62,106 nt of DNA from Flavobacterium psychrophilum (GTDB lineage Bacteria > Bacteroidota > Bacteroidia > Flavobacteriales > Flavobacteriaceae), in NCBI GenBank assembly GCA_943325515.2, contig CALPPS020000003.1:1-62106 (forward strand), given 5' to 3'. A program made the translations under genes and the position numbers. The notes below the pieces were generated by a model. It searched no databases. It had not been told where the DNA came from and was given only the letters and a program-made list of their open reading frames with translations. Positions 26,570 to 36,080 of this stretch are shown piece by piece (positions within the stretch are counted from its first letter, which is position 1; the number at the start of each line of letters is the position of its first letter).

Positions 26570-27334
26570 TTAACTGTTTTTCTTAATAATTTCTTGAGCT
26601 AAGCTAAGGTAATTAGTTGCTCCTCTACTCGTGGCATCAAAGTTAATAATACTTTCTCCAAAACTTGGTGCTTCGCTCAATTTTACATTTCGCTGAATAA
26701 TAGTTTTGAAAACCATGTCATTAAAATGTTTTTGTACTTCTTCAACCACTTGATTTGACAATCGCAAACGAGAGTCGTACATGGTTAATAAAAGTCCTTC
26801 AATATCCAAGTTGGGATTGTGAATTTTTTGTACACTTTTGATGGTATTCAATAATTTTCCCAATCCTTCTAAAGCAAAATACTCACATTGAATAGGAATA
26901 ACCACGCTATCAGCAGCAGTTAAAGCATTCAAGGTTAATAAACCTAATGATGGCGCACAGTCAATAAGAATATAATCATATTGGTCTTTTACGCTTTCTA
27001 AGGCTTGTTTAAGCATATACTCTCTATTGTCTTTATCTACTAGTTCAATTTCAATAGCAACTAAATCAATATGCGCTGGAATTACCCATACATTGGGTGC
27101 TGAACTTGATATAGTGGCTTCTTCGATTGTATTGCTATGTTCTAAAATTTGATAGGTACCAATTTCAACATTCTCTACATCAATACCAAGACCCGAACTA
27201 GCATTGGCTTGTGGGTCAGCATCTATCAATAACACCTTTTTTTCTAGAACACCTAGTGAAGCTGCAAGATTTATTGAAGTGGTCGTCTTGCCAACACCGC
27301 CTTTTTGATTCGCAATAGCAATGATTTTACCCAT
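26570..27334 (-). CDS. parA: Chromosome-partitioning ATPase ParA
   Basis: Soj/ParA-type deviant Walker ATPase. KGGVGKTTTSIN (residues 11-22) has the signature first Lys, DADPQANASSGLG near 40 is the switch, and ILIDCAPSLGLLT near 122 is Walker B. Length 254. First gene of the minus-strand run to wbqC. Upstream, a TTG followed 19 nt later by TATTTTTA is an imperfect promoter candidate. Confidence 0.95.
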   Translation of the reverse strand: MGKIIAIANQKGGVGKTTTSINLAASLGVLEKKVLLIDADPQANASSGLGIDVENVEIGTYQILEHSNTIEEATISSSAPNVWVIPAHIDLVAIEIELVDKDNREYMLKQALESVKDQYDYILIDCAPSLGLLTLNALTAADSVVIPIQCEYFALEGLGKLLNTIKSVQKIHNPNLDIEGLLLTMYDSRLRLSNQVVEEVQKHFNDMVFKTIIQRNVKLSEAPSFGESIINFDATSRGATNYLSLAQEIIKKNS

Positions 27335-27421
27335 GTAATTTATCTAGATTTTAAGCCGTAAAAATACAATTATTTATGGCTTTGGCAAGGGATTTTTGTT
27401 AACAATCTGGTAAAGTTTTGA

Positions 27422-27492
27422 AGTAGTGTTCAGTAATCAGTTTTAAGTTTTCAGTAATCTGACGAGCAACTATTACTTGCTAACTAGCCACT
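27422..27492. repeat. Heptad-periodic inverted repeat H5 (AGT/ACT type)
   Basis: AGT occurs at 27425, 27432, 27439, 27446 and 27453, five units exactly 7 nt apart. The mirrored arm has ACT at 27469, 27475, 27483 and 27490 (6, 8, 7 nt). It lies between the SDR gene and parA, both on minus, close to the SDR stop side. Confidence 0.72.
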
Positions 27493-27493
27493 G

Positions 27494-28375
27494 TTATTTA
27501 CTTCCTTTGTTCTTAATCATCGCTTCAAGCATGTCCCACATTTCCTGAGGGATTTTTTCAAGCATATTAAATTGTCCTGCTCCTTGTAGCCATTCACCAC
27601 CATCTATAGTTACTACTTCACCATTTATGTATGCCGAGAAATCAGAAACTAAATAAGCAGCCAAATTGGCTAATTCCTGATGGTCTCCAACTCTTCGAAG
27701 TGGGACTTTCTTAGCCATATCAAATTTTTCGGCTAGATCACCTGGTAAAAGTCTGTCCCAAGCTCCTTTGGTAGGAAATGGTCCTGGAGCAATGGCGTTC
27801 ATTCGAATACCATATTTTGCCCATTCTACAGCAAGACTTCTTGTCATGGCTAAAACTCCAGCTTTAGCAGTAGCACTTGGTACTACATAACCCGAACCAG
27901 TCCAAGCATAGGTAGTCACGATATTCAAAACATTACAATTGGTTTGTTTTTCAGCTATCCAATGTTTTCCAAAAGCCAAAGTACAGTTTTTTGAACCTTT
28001 TAAAACAATATCAATAATAGTATCAAAGGCACTAGCAGATAATCTCTCGGTAGGAGAGATGAAGTTTCCAGCGGCATTGTTCAGTAAAACATCTACTTTA
28101 CCAAAGGTTTTCAATACTTCGGCAAGCATGGCTTCAACATGATCATAATGGCGAACATCACACTGAATAGGAACACACTTTCCGCCTGTTTCCTTTTCTA
28201 GTTCGGATGCAGTGGTTTTCAGTTTTTCTATATCTCGAGAGGTGATAGCGACTTTTGCCCCTAGCTCTAAAAAATATTTAGTCATGGCTTTACCCAAACC
28301 ACTTCCGCCACCGGTTACTACAATTACTTTATCTGACAAAGCTTTATCACGAAGCATTTTTGCTGAGAAATTCAT
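27494..28375 (-). CDS. Short-chain dehydrogenase/reductase (2,4-dienoyl-CoA reductase-like)
   Basis: 293-residue classical-type SDR. TGGGSGLGKAM (residues 21-31) is the cofactor loop and NNAAGNF near 97 the structural Asn motif. The catalytic Tyr-Lys pair is not in the plain YxxxK form: the region reads YVVPSATAKAGVLAM, as in peroxisomal/mitochondrial dienoyl-CoA reductase relatives. With the methylmalonyl-CoA mutase genes upstream, a role in fatty acid or odd-chain acyl-CoA breakdown is likely but inferred. Confidence 0.85.
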   Translation of the reverse strand: MNFSAKMLRDKALSDKVIVVTGGGSGLGKAMTKYFLELGAKVAITSRDIEKLKTTASELEKETGGKCVPIQCDVRHYDHVEAMLAEVLKTFGKVDVLLNNAAGNFISPTERLSASAFDTIIDIVLKGSKNCTLAFGKHWIAEKQTNCNVLNIVTTYAWTGSGYVVPSATAKAGVLAMTRSLAVEWAKYGIRMNAIAPGPFPTKGAWDRLLPGDLAEKFDMAKKVPLRRVGDHQELANLAAYLVSDFSAYINGEVVTIDGGEWLQGAGQFNMLEKIPQEMWDMLEAMIKNKGSK

Positions 28376-28627
28376 ATGTTTATTTTTAGTAAAGATATAT
28401 TTTTAAATTATAATTTTTAGAGTCTTTCCTCCATTCTTAAATGTATTTCAAAGTCTTTAACAAATCAAAAACAGAGGTATAATTTAAGTTATCATATTAA
28501 AAAAAAAGTAAATATTTCATTTCTAGAATCTCTTACTTTTTTCCAATTTGGTAAACTATCTTTTTTACTTTAATAAAAAGGTTGAAAGTAGTTTTCTTAT
28601 TTGTTGGATAATTGTTTAGTAATTAAA

Positions 28628-30784
28628 TTAATCTTTTAAAAGTACATCTAAAATACTTATAGCGGCCTCACTAATCTTAGTTCCAGGTCCAAATATAGCA
28701 ACTGCACCTGCATCAAAAAGAAATTGATAATCTTGGGTAGGAATAACACCACCAACAATTACCATAATATCTTCGCGACCATACTTTTTTAATTCTTCAA
28801 TCACTTGCGGTACTAAAGTTTTATGCCCAGCAGCCAGAGACGAAACACCAAGTATATGAACATCATTTTCAACAGCTTGCTTAGCAGCTTCTGCAGGTGT
28901 TTGAAAAAGTGGGCCAATATCTACATCAAAACCCAAATCTGCATATCCTGTTGCAACGACTTTAGCTCCACGATCGTGACCATCTTGTCCCATTTTAGCA
29001 ATCATAATACGAGGACGACGACCTTCTTTCTTAGCAAAAGTGTCGGCTAATTGTTTTGCTTTTTCAAAACTATCGTCATTTTTAATTTCTTTACTATACA
29101 CGCCACTAAAACTTCTAATTTGTGCTTTGTATCTGCCAAAAACTTCTTCAAGTGCATCACTAATTTCACCTAGTGTGGCTCTGTTTCTTGCAGCTTCTAT
29201 GGCTAAAGATAATAAATTTTTATTCTCAAGTCGATCAGAATCTTTTGAATCTTGCATAGAAGCTTTAGCACTTTCAGTTAGTTTTGCTAAACATGCTTTT
29301 ACTTTTGCGGTATCTCGCGTTGCTTTTATTAGATTCAAACGTTCAATTTGTTGTTTGCGCACCATATCATTATCCACATCCAAAATATGTAGCGGATCTT
29401 CTTTTTCTAGGCGGTATTTATTAACTCCAACAATGATATCTTGACTACTGTCAATTCTAGCTTGTTTTCGAGCGGCAGCTTCTTCAATTCTAAGTTTTGG
29501 GATACCAGCTTCAATGGCTTTGGTCATTCCGCCAAGCTCTTCAACTTCTTCAATTAATTTCCAAGCATTTTGAGCGATTTCATTAGTTAAACTTTCTACA
29601 TAAAAACTACCAGCCCAAGGATCAACAGTTTTACAAATTTTAGTTTCTTCTTGTAAAAATATTTGTGTATTTCTAGCAATTCGAGCCGAAAAATCTGTTG
29701 GTAGTGCAATGGCTTCGTCCAAAGCATTGGTATGCAATGATTGTGTTCCGCCAAAAGCTGCAGCTGCCCCTTCAATACAAGTTCTAGCTACATTATTAAA
29801 AGGATCTTGCTGGGTTAAACTCCAGCCCGATGTTTGGCAATGGGTTCGAAGTACCAATGATTTTTCGTCTTTTGGATTGAATTGTTTCAGGAGTTTTGCC
29901 CAAAGCATTCTTCCAGCTCTCATCTTGGCAATTTCCATAAAATGGTTCATTCCAATAGCCCAAAAGAAAGATAGGCGAGGAGCAAACTCATCGATTTTCA
30001 TTCCTGTGGCTAAACCGGTTCGGATGTATTCTATACCATCGGCAAGTGTATAGGCTAATTCTATATCTGCAGTCGCACCCGCTTCTTGCATGTGGTATCC
30101 CGAAATAGAAATAGAATTAAACTTGGACATTTTCTTGCTAGTATATTCAAAAATATCTGCAATGATTTTCATGGATGGTGAAGGAGGATATATGTAAGTA
30201 TTTCGAACCATAAACTCCTTCAAGATATCATTTTGAATGGTTCCCGAAAGTTGTTCAGGAGAAACGCCTTGTTCTTCGGCAGCTACTATATAAAAAGCCA
30301 TTATTGGTAAAACAGCACCATTCATAGTCATTGAAACCGACATTTCTCCTAATGGAATTTGGTCAAAGAGAATTTTCATATCTTCTACTGAATCTATCGC
30401 TACACCGGCTTTTCCTACATCACCAAAAACGCGTTCGTGGTCAGAATCATAACCTCTATGGGTAGCTAGATCAAAGGCAACTGAAAGTCCTTTTTGTCCG
30501 GCAGCTAGGTTTCTTCTATAAAAAGCATTACTATCTTCTGCTGTAGAGAAACCAGCATATTGACGTATTGTCCAAGGGCGGCGCACATACATAGTAGTAT
30601 AAGGACCACGAAGGTTAGGAGCAAAGCCAGCCCCGAAACCTATGTGTTCTATATTTTCTATATCTTTTTCTGTATAGAAAGGTTTAAGATTAATATTTTC
30701 GGCGGTTTGAAATAATTCCGAGTTCCGAGTTTCGGATTCCGGGTTTTGAGTTTGTAATTTAATATTTTGGATGTTTTTTCTCAT
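28628..30784 (-). CDS. Methylmalonyl-CoA mutase, large (catalytic) subunit
   Basis: Adenosylcobalamin enzyme that interconverts methylmalonyl-CoA and succinyl-CoA. The TIM-barrel part includes [17 protein letters not shown] near residue 68 and [16 protein letters not shown] near 103. The C-terminal cobalamin-binding domain has [13 protein letters not shown] near 590 with the cobalt-ligand His, and the GG loop VGGVIP near 675. At 718 residues it is complete. Residues about 11-24 are a lineage-odd insertion encoded by a heptad-periodic repeat (30721-30751). It starts 1 bp from the end of the small-subunit gene. Confidence 0.95.
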   Translation of the reverse strand: MRKNIQNIKLQTQNPESETRNSELFQTAENINLKPFYTEKDIENIEHIGFGAGFAPNLRGPYTTMYVRRPWTIRQYAGFSTAEDSNAFYRRNLAAGQKGLSVAFDLATHRGYDSDHERVFGDVGKAGVAIDSVEDMKILFDQIPLGEMSVSMTMNGAVLPIMAFYIVAAEEQGVSPEQLSGTIQNDILKEFMVRNTYIYPPSPSMKIIADIFEYTSKKMSKFNSISISGYHMQEAGATADIELAYTLADGIEYIRTGLATGMKIDEFAPRLSFFWAIGMNHFMEIAKMRAGRMLWAKLLKQFNPKDEKSLVLRTHCQTSGWSLTQQDPFNNVARTCIEGAAAAFGGTQSLHTNALDEAIALPTDFSARIARNTQIFLQEETKICKTVDPWAGSFYVESLTNEIAQNAWKLIEEVEELGGMTKAIEAGIPKLRIEEAAARKQARIDSSQDIIVGVNKYRLEKEDPLHILDVDNDMVRKQQIERLNLIKATRDTAKVKACLAKLTESAKASMQDSKDSDRLENKNLLSLAIEAARNRATLGEISDALEEVFGRYKAQIRSFSGVYSKEIKNDDSFEKAKQLADTFAKKEGRRPRIMIAKMGQDGHDRGAKVVATGYADLGFDVDIGPLFQTPAEAAKQAVENDVHILGVSSLAAGHKTLVPQVIEELKKYGREDIMVIVGGVIPTQDYQFLFDAGAVAIFGPGTKISEAAISILDVLLKD
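30721..30751. repeat. Heptad-periodic repeat H6 inside a coding region (AGT type)
   Basis: On the plus strand AGT, AGT, GAT, GGT, AGT lie at 30721, 30728, 30735, 30742 and 30749, exactly 7 nt apart. Unlike the others it is within a gene, near the 5' end of the mutase large subunit, where it encodes the polar stretch [13 protein letters not shown] mirrored arm is not obvious. Confidence 0.6.
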
Positions 30785-30785
30785 T

Positions 30786-32144
30786 TTATTCCTCTTGAGA
30801 TAAACGTTCTTGTTCCATTTTTTCTGCTATTCTTTTTTCAATTATCGGAGTGATTAATGTTTTGCGGGGTTTTTGTTTCACAAATGGATATAATTCCAAG
30901 TCGTGTTTCATTTTGTCATTTTTATTAGGATACTTATTGGTTCCCACTAAAATCTCTTTCCCATCATTAAATAGTTCTTGTTCTTTAATAGCACTTTCTT
31001 GAATTTTTTTCTGAATAGTTCCTTCTATTAATTGTTTGATAAAACCGGCATTGGCTTCAATGTCTTTAAAAAGTAAAAGTGCTTTTTCTGCCAACTGTTC
31101 CGTTAGGCTTTCAATATAATATGCACCGTCAGCAGGATTGTTTACTTTATCAAAATAGCTTTCATTTTTTAAAATTAAAAGTTGATTTCTAGCAATTCTA
31201 TCTCCAAATTCATTGTCTTTGTGGTACAAACTATCATAAGGAAGATTAGCTATTGTATTGGCTCCGCCTATAATTGCCGACATGCATTCTGTAGTAGTTC
31301 GTAACATATTAATGTTGTAATCATATAATGTTTTATTTCGTTTTGTAGGGGTTGCAATAATGTGACAATCTAAAGAATGATTATATGCTGAAGCCAAAGT
31401 GGTGAATAATAAGCGTAAAGCTCTTAACTTGGCTATTTCAAAGAAATAATTTGTCCCAACTGCAACTTCAATAGTTATTGGTTGATTAATATAAGAAATT
31501 CTATTGAAATATTCATTTACATGCGCTAAAGTAAAAGCTAATTGTTGTACCATATTAGCGCCAGCATTTTGATAAATTTCACTAGCAATAGTAAGGAAAG
31601 AATTGTTAGTCTTTTCAGAAATAAAGTTTAATTTTTCAAAATCTTTTTCTAGGTTTTGAAACCAATTTCCATCTTTACACAATTGACCGATTGGATCAAT
31701 TTGGATGACTATATTAGCTTTATTTTTTGATGTAAACGCACTTATTTTGTTTACGAAATCGATTGAAAGGAAAGGCAAATAAAAAAAATAAAGTGTTTTT
31801 TCGAATGGTAAATTTTGCATTAAATCTTCTATACAAACTTTCTCATTTTTAATAGTAAAACGAATACTTTCTGCGCCACGGTTTAAGACAGCTAGTGCTC
31901 TTTTATTTGATAGGGTAATATCGTGTACAAAAATGTTTTGCAGTATTTTAAATGCATTAGGTGTATTAATTGAATACTTACTTTTAAATTCATCATTATG
32001 ATAAAAAGGCTTAACTTTTATTCCTTCAAGAGATTCCCAAACTAAAGTATCATTATAATCTGCTCCATTAAGTTCATATTGTATTTGTTGTTTCCATTGT
32101 TTGGAAGAAACACTTTCAAACTCATTTAATAATTGTTCAGCCAT
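30786..32144 (-). CDS. Methylmalonyl-CoA mutase, small (beta) subunit
   Basis: Non-catalytic partner of the heterodimeric mutase. It is a 452-residue degenerate copy of the barrel: [19 protein letters not shown] near residue 27 and [14 protein letters not shown] near 290 are recognisable, and the cobalamin-binding domain is missing, as usual for this subunit. Operon order udk - ftsB/divIC-like - small - large subunit is tightly spaced (22 bp or less), so one transcript is likely. Confidence 0.9.
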   Translation of the reverse strand: MAEQLLNEFESVSSKQWKQQIQYELNGADYNDTLVWESLEGIKVKPFYHNDEFKSKYSINTPNAFKILQNIFVHDITLSNKRALAVLNRGAESIRFTIKNEKVCIEDLMQNLPFEKTLYFFYLPFLSIDFVNKISAFTSKNKANIVIQIDPIGQLCKDGNWFQNLEKDFEKLNFISEKTNNSFLTIASEIYQNAGANMVQQLAFTLAHVNEYFNRISYINQPITIEVAVGTNYFFEIAKLRALRLLFTTLASAYNHSLDCHIIATPTKRNKTLYDYNINMLRTTTECMSAIIGGANTIANLPYDSLYHKDNEFGDRIARNQLLILKNESYFDKVNNPADGAYYIESLTEQLAEKALLLFKDIEANAGFIKQLIEGTIQKKIQESAIKEQELFNDGKEILVGTNKYPNKNDKMKHDLELYPFVKQKPRKTLITPIIEKRIAEKMEQERLSQEE

Positions 32145-32165
32145 GATTTGGTTTTATAAATATTT

Positions 32166-32507
32166 TTATTTTGACTGTTCTTCTTTAATGGTATCGCCTT
32201 CAAATTCAATAAGGTAAATATCTTCACTATTGCGCTTCATATAGTATTTTTCACGAGCATACTTTTCAATTTGATCAGGATTTTTTAATAATTTGATGTT
32301 TTTTTTATCTTTTTTTATCTCGTCCTGATAATATTTTTTGTTATCTTCTAGTTCATTTAATTGTTTGTTAAGAACGCTATGTTCAATATAGGATGTATTG
32401 TCCAAAAAAACCATCCAAATCACAAAGAAAACTGTTACAATAACATATCTGTCACCTAATATTTTAAGAATTGGGTAAGCATCTGTCAAGTTTTTAAAGT
32501 GATTCAT
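32166..32507 (-). CDS. FtsB/DivIC-family septum formation initiator
   Basis: 113-residue bitopic protein: short cytoplasmic N-terminus, one membrane helix near residues 21-37 (YVIVTVFFVIWMVFLD) and a periplasmic coiled coil (about 45-85, LNKQLNELEDNKKYYQDEI) followed by the family tail EKYAREKYYMKRNSEDIYLI. Likely part of the FtsQBL-type divisome complex. It sits 4 bp after udk. Confidence 0.87.
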   Translation of the reverse strand: MNHFKNLTDAYPILKILGDRYVIVTVFFVIWMVFLDNTSYIEHSVLNKQLNELEDNKKYYQDEIKKDKKNIKLLKNPDQIEKYAREKYYMKRNSEDIYLIEFEGDTIKEEQSK

Positions 32508-32511
32508 AAAT

Positions 32512-33120
32512 TTAAGTAATTCTTTGGTTTATTACAGCTCTAACTACATCAATGGCAACGGTATTGTATTTATCATTTGGAATTATAATATCTGCAAAAG
32601 CTTTGGTAGGTTCAATAAACTGTTGGTGCATAGGTTTTAATGTGGTTTGATATCTGTTTAAAACTTCTTCCATATCACGACCACGTTCTGCAATGTCTCT
32701 CTTTAATCTTCTGATTAAGCGCTCGTCTGAATCAGCATGAACAAATATTTTTACATCAAATAAATCACGAAGTTCAGGATTTGTTAAAATTAAAATCCCT
32801 TCAACTATCATGACCTTTCTTGGATGTGTTATTACGGTATCATCAGTTCTATTATGAGTTACAAAAGAATATACAGGCTGTTCAATTGTATTGCCGTCTT
32901 TTAATTCCTTGAGATGTTGTACCAAAAGATTAAAATCAATTGCTCTTGGATGATCAAAATTAACTAAAGCTCTTTCTTCAAAACTTAAATTATTATTTTC
33001 CTTGTAATAGGAGTCTTGAGATAATACGCCCACTTCGGTTTCGGGTAATTCATTCATAATTTGATGAACAACAGTTGTTTTTCCACTTCCCGTTCCTCCA
33101 GCAATTCCAATAATGAGCAT
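32512..33120 (-). CDS. udk: Uridine kinase
   Basis: Phosphorylates uridine and cytidine in pyrimidine salvage. Walker A is GGTGSGKTT (residues 8-16). Further motifs are LSQDSYYKE near 35, NFDHPRAIDF near 54, and the LID segment RLIRRLKRDIAERGRD near 130-145. Length 202 is normal. First gene of the operon that continues to the mutase genes. Confidence 0.94.
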   Translation of the reverse strand: MLIIGIAGGTGSGKTTVVHQIMNELPETEVGVLSQDSYYKENNNLSFEERALVNFDHPRAIDFNLLVQHLKELKDGNTIEQPVYSFVTHNRTDDTVITHPRKVMIVEGILILTNPELRDLFDVKIFVHADSDERLIRRLKRDIAERGRDMEEVLNRYQTTLKPMHQQFIEPTKAFADIIIPNDKYNTVAIDVVRAVINQRIT

Positions 33121-33148
33121 AATAATTGTATTAAGATTTTATTCACAA

Positions 33149-33156
33149 CAAAAATA
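33149..33156 (-). promoter_or_regulatory. Candidate -7 promoter box for the udk operon
   Basis: On the minus strand TATTTTTG (33156-33149) fits TAnnTTTG and ends 28 nt before the udk ATG. The expected TTG at -33 is not at standard distance. Confidence 0.45.
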
Positions 33157-33240
33157 GAAATTATATCGGAAGTGAATTTTATTTTTCAAGAAATATTCCA
33201 ATAAAAAAATCCTCTCTGAATACTACAGAAAGGATTTTTG

Positions 33241-33315
33241 TCGGGGTGGCAGGATTCGAACCTGCGGCCTCCTGCTCCCAAAGCAGGCGCGATAACCGGG
33301 CTACGCTACACCCCG
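33241..33315 (-). tRNA. tRNA-Pro (anticodon TGG)
   Basis: 75-nt cloverleaf on the minus strand: acceptor CGGGGTG/CACCCCG with discriminator A, anticodon arm CCTGC-TTTGGGA-GCAGG with anticodon TGG, and T arm GCAGG-TTCGAAT-CCTGC. CCA is not encoded. It lies alone between udk and trxB. Confidence 0.96.
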
Positions 33316-33435
33316 AATTCCCATTAAAAAGGAGTGCAAATATAACTCTATTATTTATTATTCAACAAATAAAGAAAATTATTTTTTTATAATAATTTCT
33401 AATTTATTGAAATAAAATTTTTCATTTTATTGAGT

Positions 33436-33443
33436 TATCTTTG
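33436..33443 (+). promoter_or_regulatory. Candidate -7 promoter box for trxB
   Basis: TATCTTTG matches TAnnTTTG and ends 17 nt before the trxB ATG. A TTG lies 26 nt upstream, slightly further than the usual spacing. Confidence 0.5.
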
Positions 33444-33460
33444 CAACCAAAATTAAAATT

Positions 33461-34408
33461 ATGTCAGATACAATTGAAAAAGTAAAATGCTTAATTATAG
33501 GTTCTGGTCCTGCGGGTTACACTGCAGCAATTTATGCGGCTAGAGCTAATATGAATCCTGTTTTATATCAAGGAACACAACCTGGTGGGCAATTAACCAC
33601 AACAAATGAAGTAGAAAATTGGCCTGGAAATCCTGAAGGAATAACTGGACCAGAAATGATGGTTGGTATTCAAGCTCAAGCGCAACGTTTTGGGACTGAT
33701 GTTCGAGATGGTTGGGCTACTAAAGTTGATTTTTCAGAAAAAACACATAAAGTTTGGATTAATGATACTAAAGAAATTCATGCAGAAACGGTTATTATTT
33801 CTACAGGTGCTTCTGCAAAATATTTAGGAATACCCTCTGAGCAACATTATTTGCAAACTGGAGGTGGAGTATCGGCTTGTGCTGTTTGCGATGGTTTCTT
33901 TTATAGAAATCAAGAGGTGGTAATTGTCGGCGCAGGAGATTCAGCTTGTGAAGAAGCGCATTATCTTTCTAAGTTATGCACCAAAGTTACGATGCTCGTT
34001 CGAAGTGAAAAGTTCAGAGCTTCTAAAATTATGGAAGCTCGTGTACGCAAAACAGAAAACATAACTATTTTAATGAATCACGACACAGTTGAGGTTCTTG
34101 GCAATGGTCAAGTCGTGACTGCTGTTAAAGCAAAAGATAAAACTACTGGAGCTATTTTTGATATTCCGGCTACTGGTTTCTTTGTGGCTATTGGTCACAA
34201 ACCGAATACGGATATTTTTAAAGATTATTTAAAGCTTGATGAAACTGGCTATATAATAAATATAGCAGGAACTTCAAAAACTAATATTGATGGAGTTTTT
34301 GTTGCAGGTGATGCTGCAGACCATGTTTATCGACAAGCGATAACTGCTGCTGGAACAGGTTGTATGGCAGCACTTGATGCAGAACGTTATTTAGCTTCTT
34401 TAGAGTAA
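33461..34408 (+). CDS. trxB: Thioredoxin-disulfide reductase
   Basis: Low-molecular-weight NADPH thioredoxin reductase. FAD motif GSGPAGYTAA near residue 14, redox pair CAVC at 140-143, NADPH-binding VGAGDSACEEA near 156 and the second FAD motif GVFVAGDAAD near 280. Length 315. Likely supplies electrons to thioredoxins, and indirectly to the thiol peroxidase at 3567. It is monocistronic with its own promoter box and terminator. Confidence 0.96.
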   Translation: MSDTIEKVKCLIIGSGPAGYTAAIYAARANMNPVLYQGTQPGGQLTTTNEVENWPGNPEGITGPEMMVGIQAQAQRFGTDVRDGWATKVDFSEKTHKVWINDTKEIHAETVIISTGASAKYLGIPSEQHYLQTGGGVSACAVCDGFFYRNQEVVIVGAGDSACEEAHYLSKLCTKVTMLVRSEKFRASKIMEARVRKTENITILMNHDTVEVLGNGQVVTAVKAKDKTTGAIFDIPATGFFVAIGHKPNTDIFKDYLKLDETGYIINIAGTSKTNIDGVFVAGDAADHVYRQAITAAGTGCMAALDAERYLASLE

Positions 34409-34430
34409 TTTACTTTGATTTTAAGATAAA

Positions 34431-34457
34431 AAAATTCCCGATAATTCGGGAATTTTT
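34431..34457. terminator. Bidirectional terminator between trxB and the DUF2807 gene
   Basis: An 11-bp perfect stem (34431-34441 with 34446-34456, core TTCCCGA/TCGGGAA) has a 4-nt loop and A/T runs on both sides. It stands between two convergent genes and can serve both. Confidence 0.88.
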
Positions 34458-34460
34458 ATT

Positions 34461-35297
34461 TTATTTCATTTGCTTTTTCGTTAAAGCAGCACTATCTATG
34501 AAACGTTTCATTTCTATCTTGGTCGGTGCACCATATAGTTCTATCTCGCTATTTCCAGAAGCATCTATAGTTAGAATATTATTTACTATTAAATTGCTTT
34601 TTGAATAACCACTAGTTTCTAATATAGCATTTTTAGTAGTTAATTTATTTCCAGTAAAATCAGTATTATTATCTAATCGAAGTTTTAAATTAACAATATC
34701 TCCTTCTATTTCTGCAGACGATTTTTGATACATATCAAATTTCGTGTCAGTAGACGAAATAAATGCTTTCAAAAAGCCACTTTTGCTTAAATCAATTGCT
34801 GTTTTATCTGATTTCAAGTTTAATTCTACTTTTGACTTATCATTTATCATTAACGTAAAATCTTTAGTCTTAGCATTGATAAACAATTTAGAATAATCAT
34901 AACTCTTGAATGTAATGTTCTCTATAACCAAATCGGATAAAGAAGTTATATTAGTCTCATTTTTTGCAATTACCATATTGAACTTATCAGTATAGATAAT
35001 TCGAACACTTAACTTTTTAAAACTCGTAATATCCCTAGAAGTTGAAATTCTTAAATTATTTCCAGCTAATTTATAATCAATAAATTCGATTAAATTATCA
35101 TCGGCTTCAATTTCTAGACCACATTCGCTTCCTTTGACTAAAAACACTTCTATATTATCTTCTACTTCAATGCTCTCAAAACTATCAACTTGTTTTTGTT
35201 CTAGTTTTACAATTTTGGAACCTTTTATTTTTTCTTTTTTTTGCCCAAAAGTTATTGAAGAAATGATAAGAAAACTAAGAATAATAATTTTTTTCAT
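34461..35297 (-). CDS. Exported DUF2807 (head GIN domain) protein
   Basis: 278 residues: signal peptide (MKKIIILSFLIISSITFGQ) and a repetitive beta-rich body starting FESIEVEDNIEVFLVKG near residue 40, typical of the head GIN domain / DUF2807 family, which folds as a right-handed beta helix. A putative cell-surface or periplasmic protein of unknown role. Convergent to trxB with a shared terminator. Confidence 0.85.
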   Translation of the reverse strand: MKKIIILSFLIISSITFGQKKEKIKGSKIVKLEQKQVDSFESIEVEDNIEVFLVKGSECGLEIEADDNLIEFIDYKLAGNNLRISTSRDITSFKKLSVRIIYTDKFNMVIAKNETNITSLSDLVIENITFKSYDYSKLFINAKTKDFTLMINDKSKVELNLKSDKTAIDLSKSGFLKAFISSTDTKFDMYQKSSAEIEGDIVNLKLRLDNNTDFTGNKLTTKNAILETSGYSKSNLIVNNILTIDASGNSEIELYGAPTKIEMKRFIDSAALTKKQMK

Positions 35298-35550
35298 AAA
35301 TACTTGAAATTATTGTTTTTACTTCGTACAGTTCGACCCAAAGGTCTCGTGTGTCAAAAATAGAAAAAAAAACAACCCAATTTTCATTGAGATGTTTTAT
35401 TAATTATTCTTTTGAATCACTTCCGTCTGAACTTTCTTTTTTTACAACAGTTTTGGGATGTTTACTGTATTTATATGTTATATTTAACAATTAATAAATT
35501 ACAGACTTCATCATTGTTTTTTTGTATTTTTATAGAAAAATCAAGTGCTA

Positions 35551-36006
35551 ATGGAAATTTCTCCTTCAAAACTGAATACTTTTTTATTTTTTAAACTACC
35601 TTCCGCTTTTTGGTCAGGTGTTAGAGTTAAGGCAATTTCTAGCGAACAATGTATAGTGACAGTGAAACATCGTTGGTTCAATCAAAACCCTTTTAAATCA
35701 ATCTATTTCGCTGTTCAAGCCATGGCTGCAGAGTTAACTACAGGTGCTTTGGTAATAATGAAAATCAAAAAAAGTGGAAAGAATATCTCCATGTTGGTTG
35801 CCAATAATACTAGTAATTTTTCAAAAAAAGCAACTGGACGAATTACTTTTACTTGTAATGATGGACATTTGATAGACAATGCTATTGTTAAAACCATAAC
35901 CACTGGCGAAGGACAAACCATCTGGATGAAATCGATCGGTGTTAATGAAAAAGGAGAACAAGTTTCTGAATTAAACTTTGAATGGAGTATAAAATTGAAA
36001 AAATAA
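35551..36006 (+). CDS. DUF4442 (hotdog fold) protein
   Basis: 151-residue protein with the DUF4442 hotdog-type thioesterase-like fold: SAFWSGVRVKAISSEQCIVTV near residue 18 and NPFKSIYFAVQAMAAELTTGA near 45-65 are the family core. No enzymatic activity is proven for the family. The ATG at 35551 (MEISPSKLN) is preferred over an in-frame GTG two codons earlier. A weak hairpin follows the stop. Confidence 0.85.
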   Translation: MEISPSKLNTFLFFKLPSAFWSGVRVKAISSEQCIVTVKHRWFNQNPFKSIYFAVQAMAAELTTGALVIMKIKKSGKNISMLVANNTSNFSKKATGRITFTCNDGHLIDNAIVKTITTGEGQTIWMKSIGVNEKGEQVSELNFEWSIKLKK

Positions 36007-36013
36007 ACAAAAG

Positions 36014-36040
36014 TTAAACCCTTTATAATTGGGTTTAATT
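36014..36040 (+). terminator. Weak terminator after the DUF4442 gene
   Basis: TTAAACCC (36014-36021) pairs with GGGTTTAA (36031-36038) around a 9-nt loop; only a short T run follows, so efficiency is doubtful. Confidence 0.45.
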
Positions 36041-36056
36041 TAAGACGCTTTGATAA

Positions 36057-36064
36057 TAACTTTG
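36057..36064 (+). promoter_or_regulatory. Candidate -7 promoter box for the TIGR01777 gene
   Basis: TAACTTTG matches TAnnTTTG and ends 16 nt before the ATG at 36081. Confidence 0.45.
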
Positions 36065-36080
36065 ATAAAAATTATTTAAA

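Noticed and set aside
25665..27334. Plasmid or origin signature from parAB
   Set aside because: ParA and ParB are of chromosomal type, embedded in dapB/lepB housekeeping genes, with no replication gene, iterons or parS in view.
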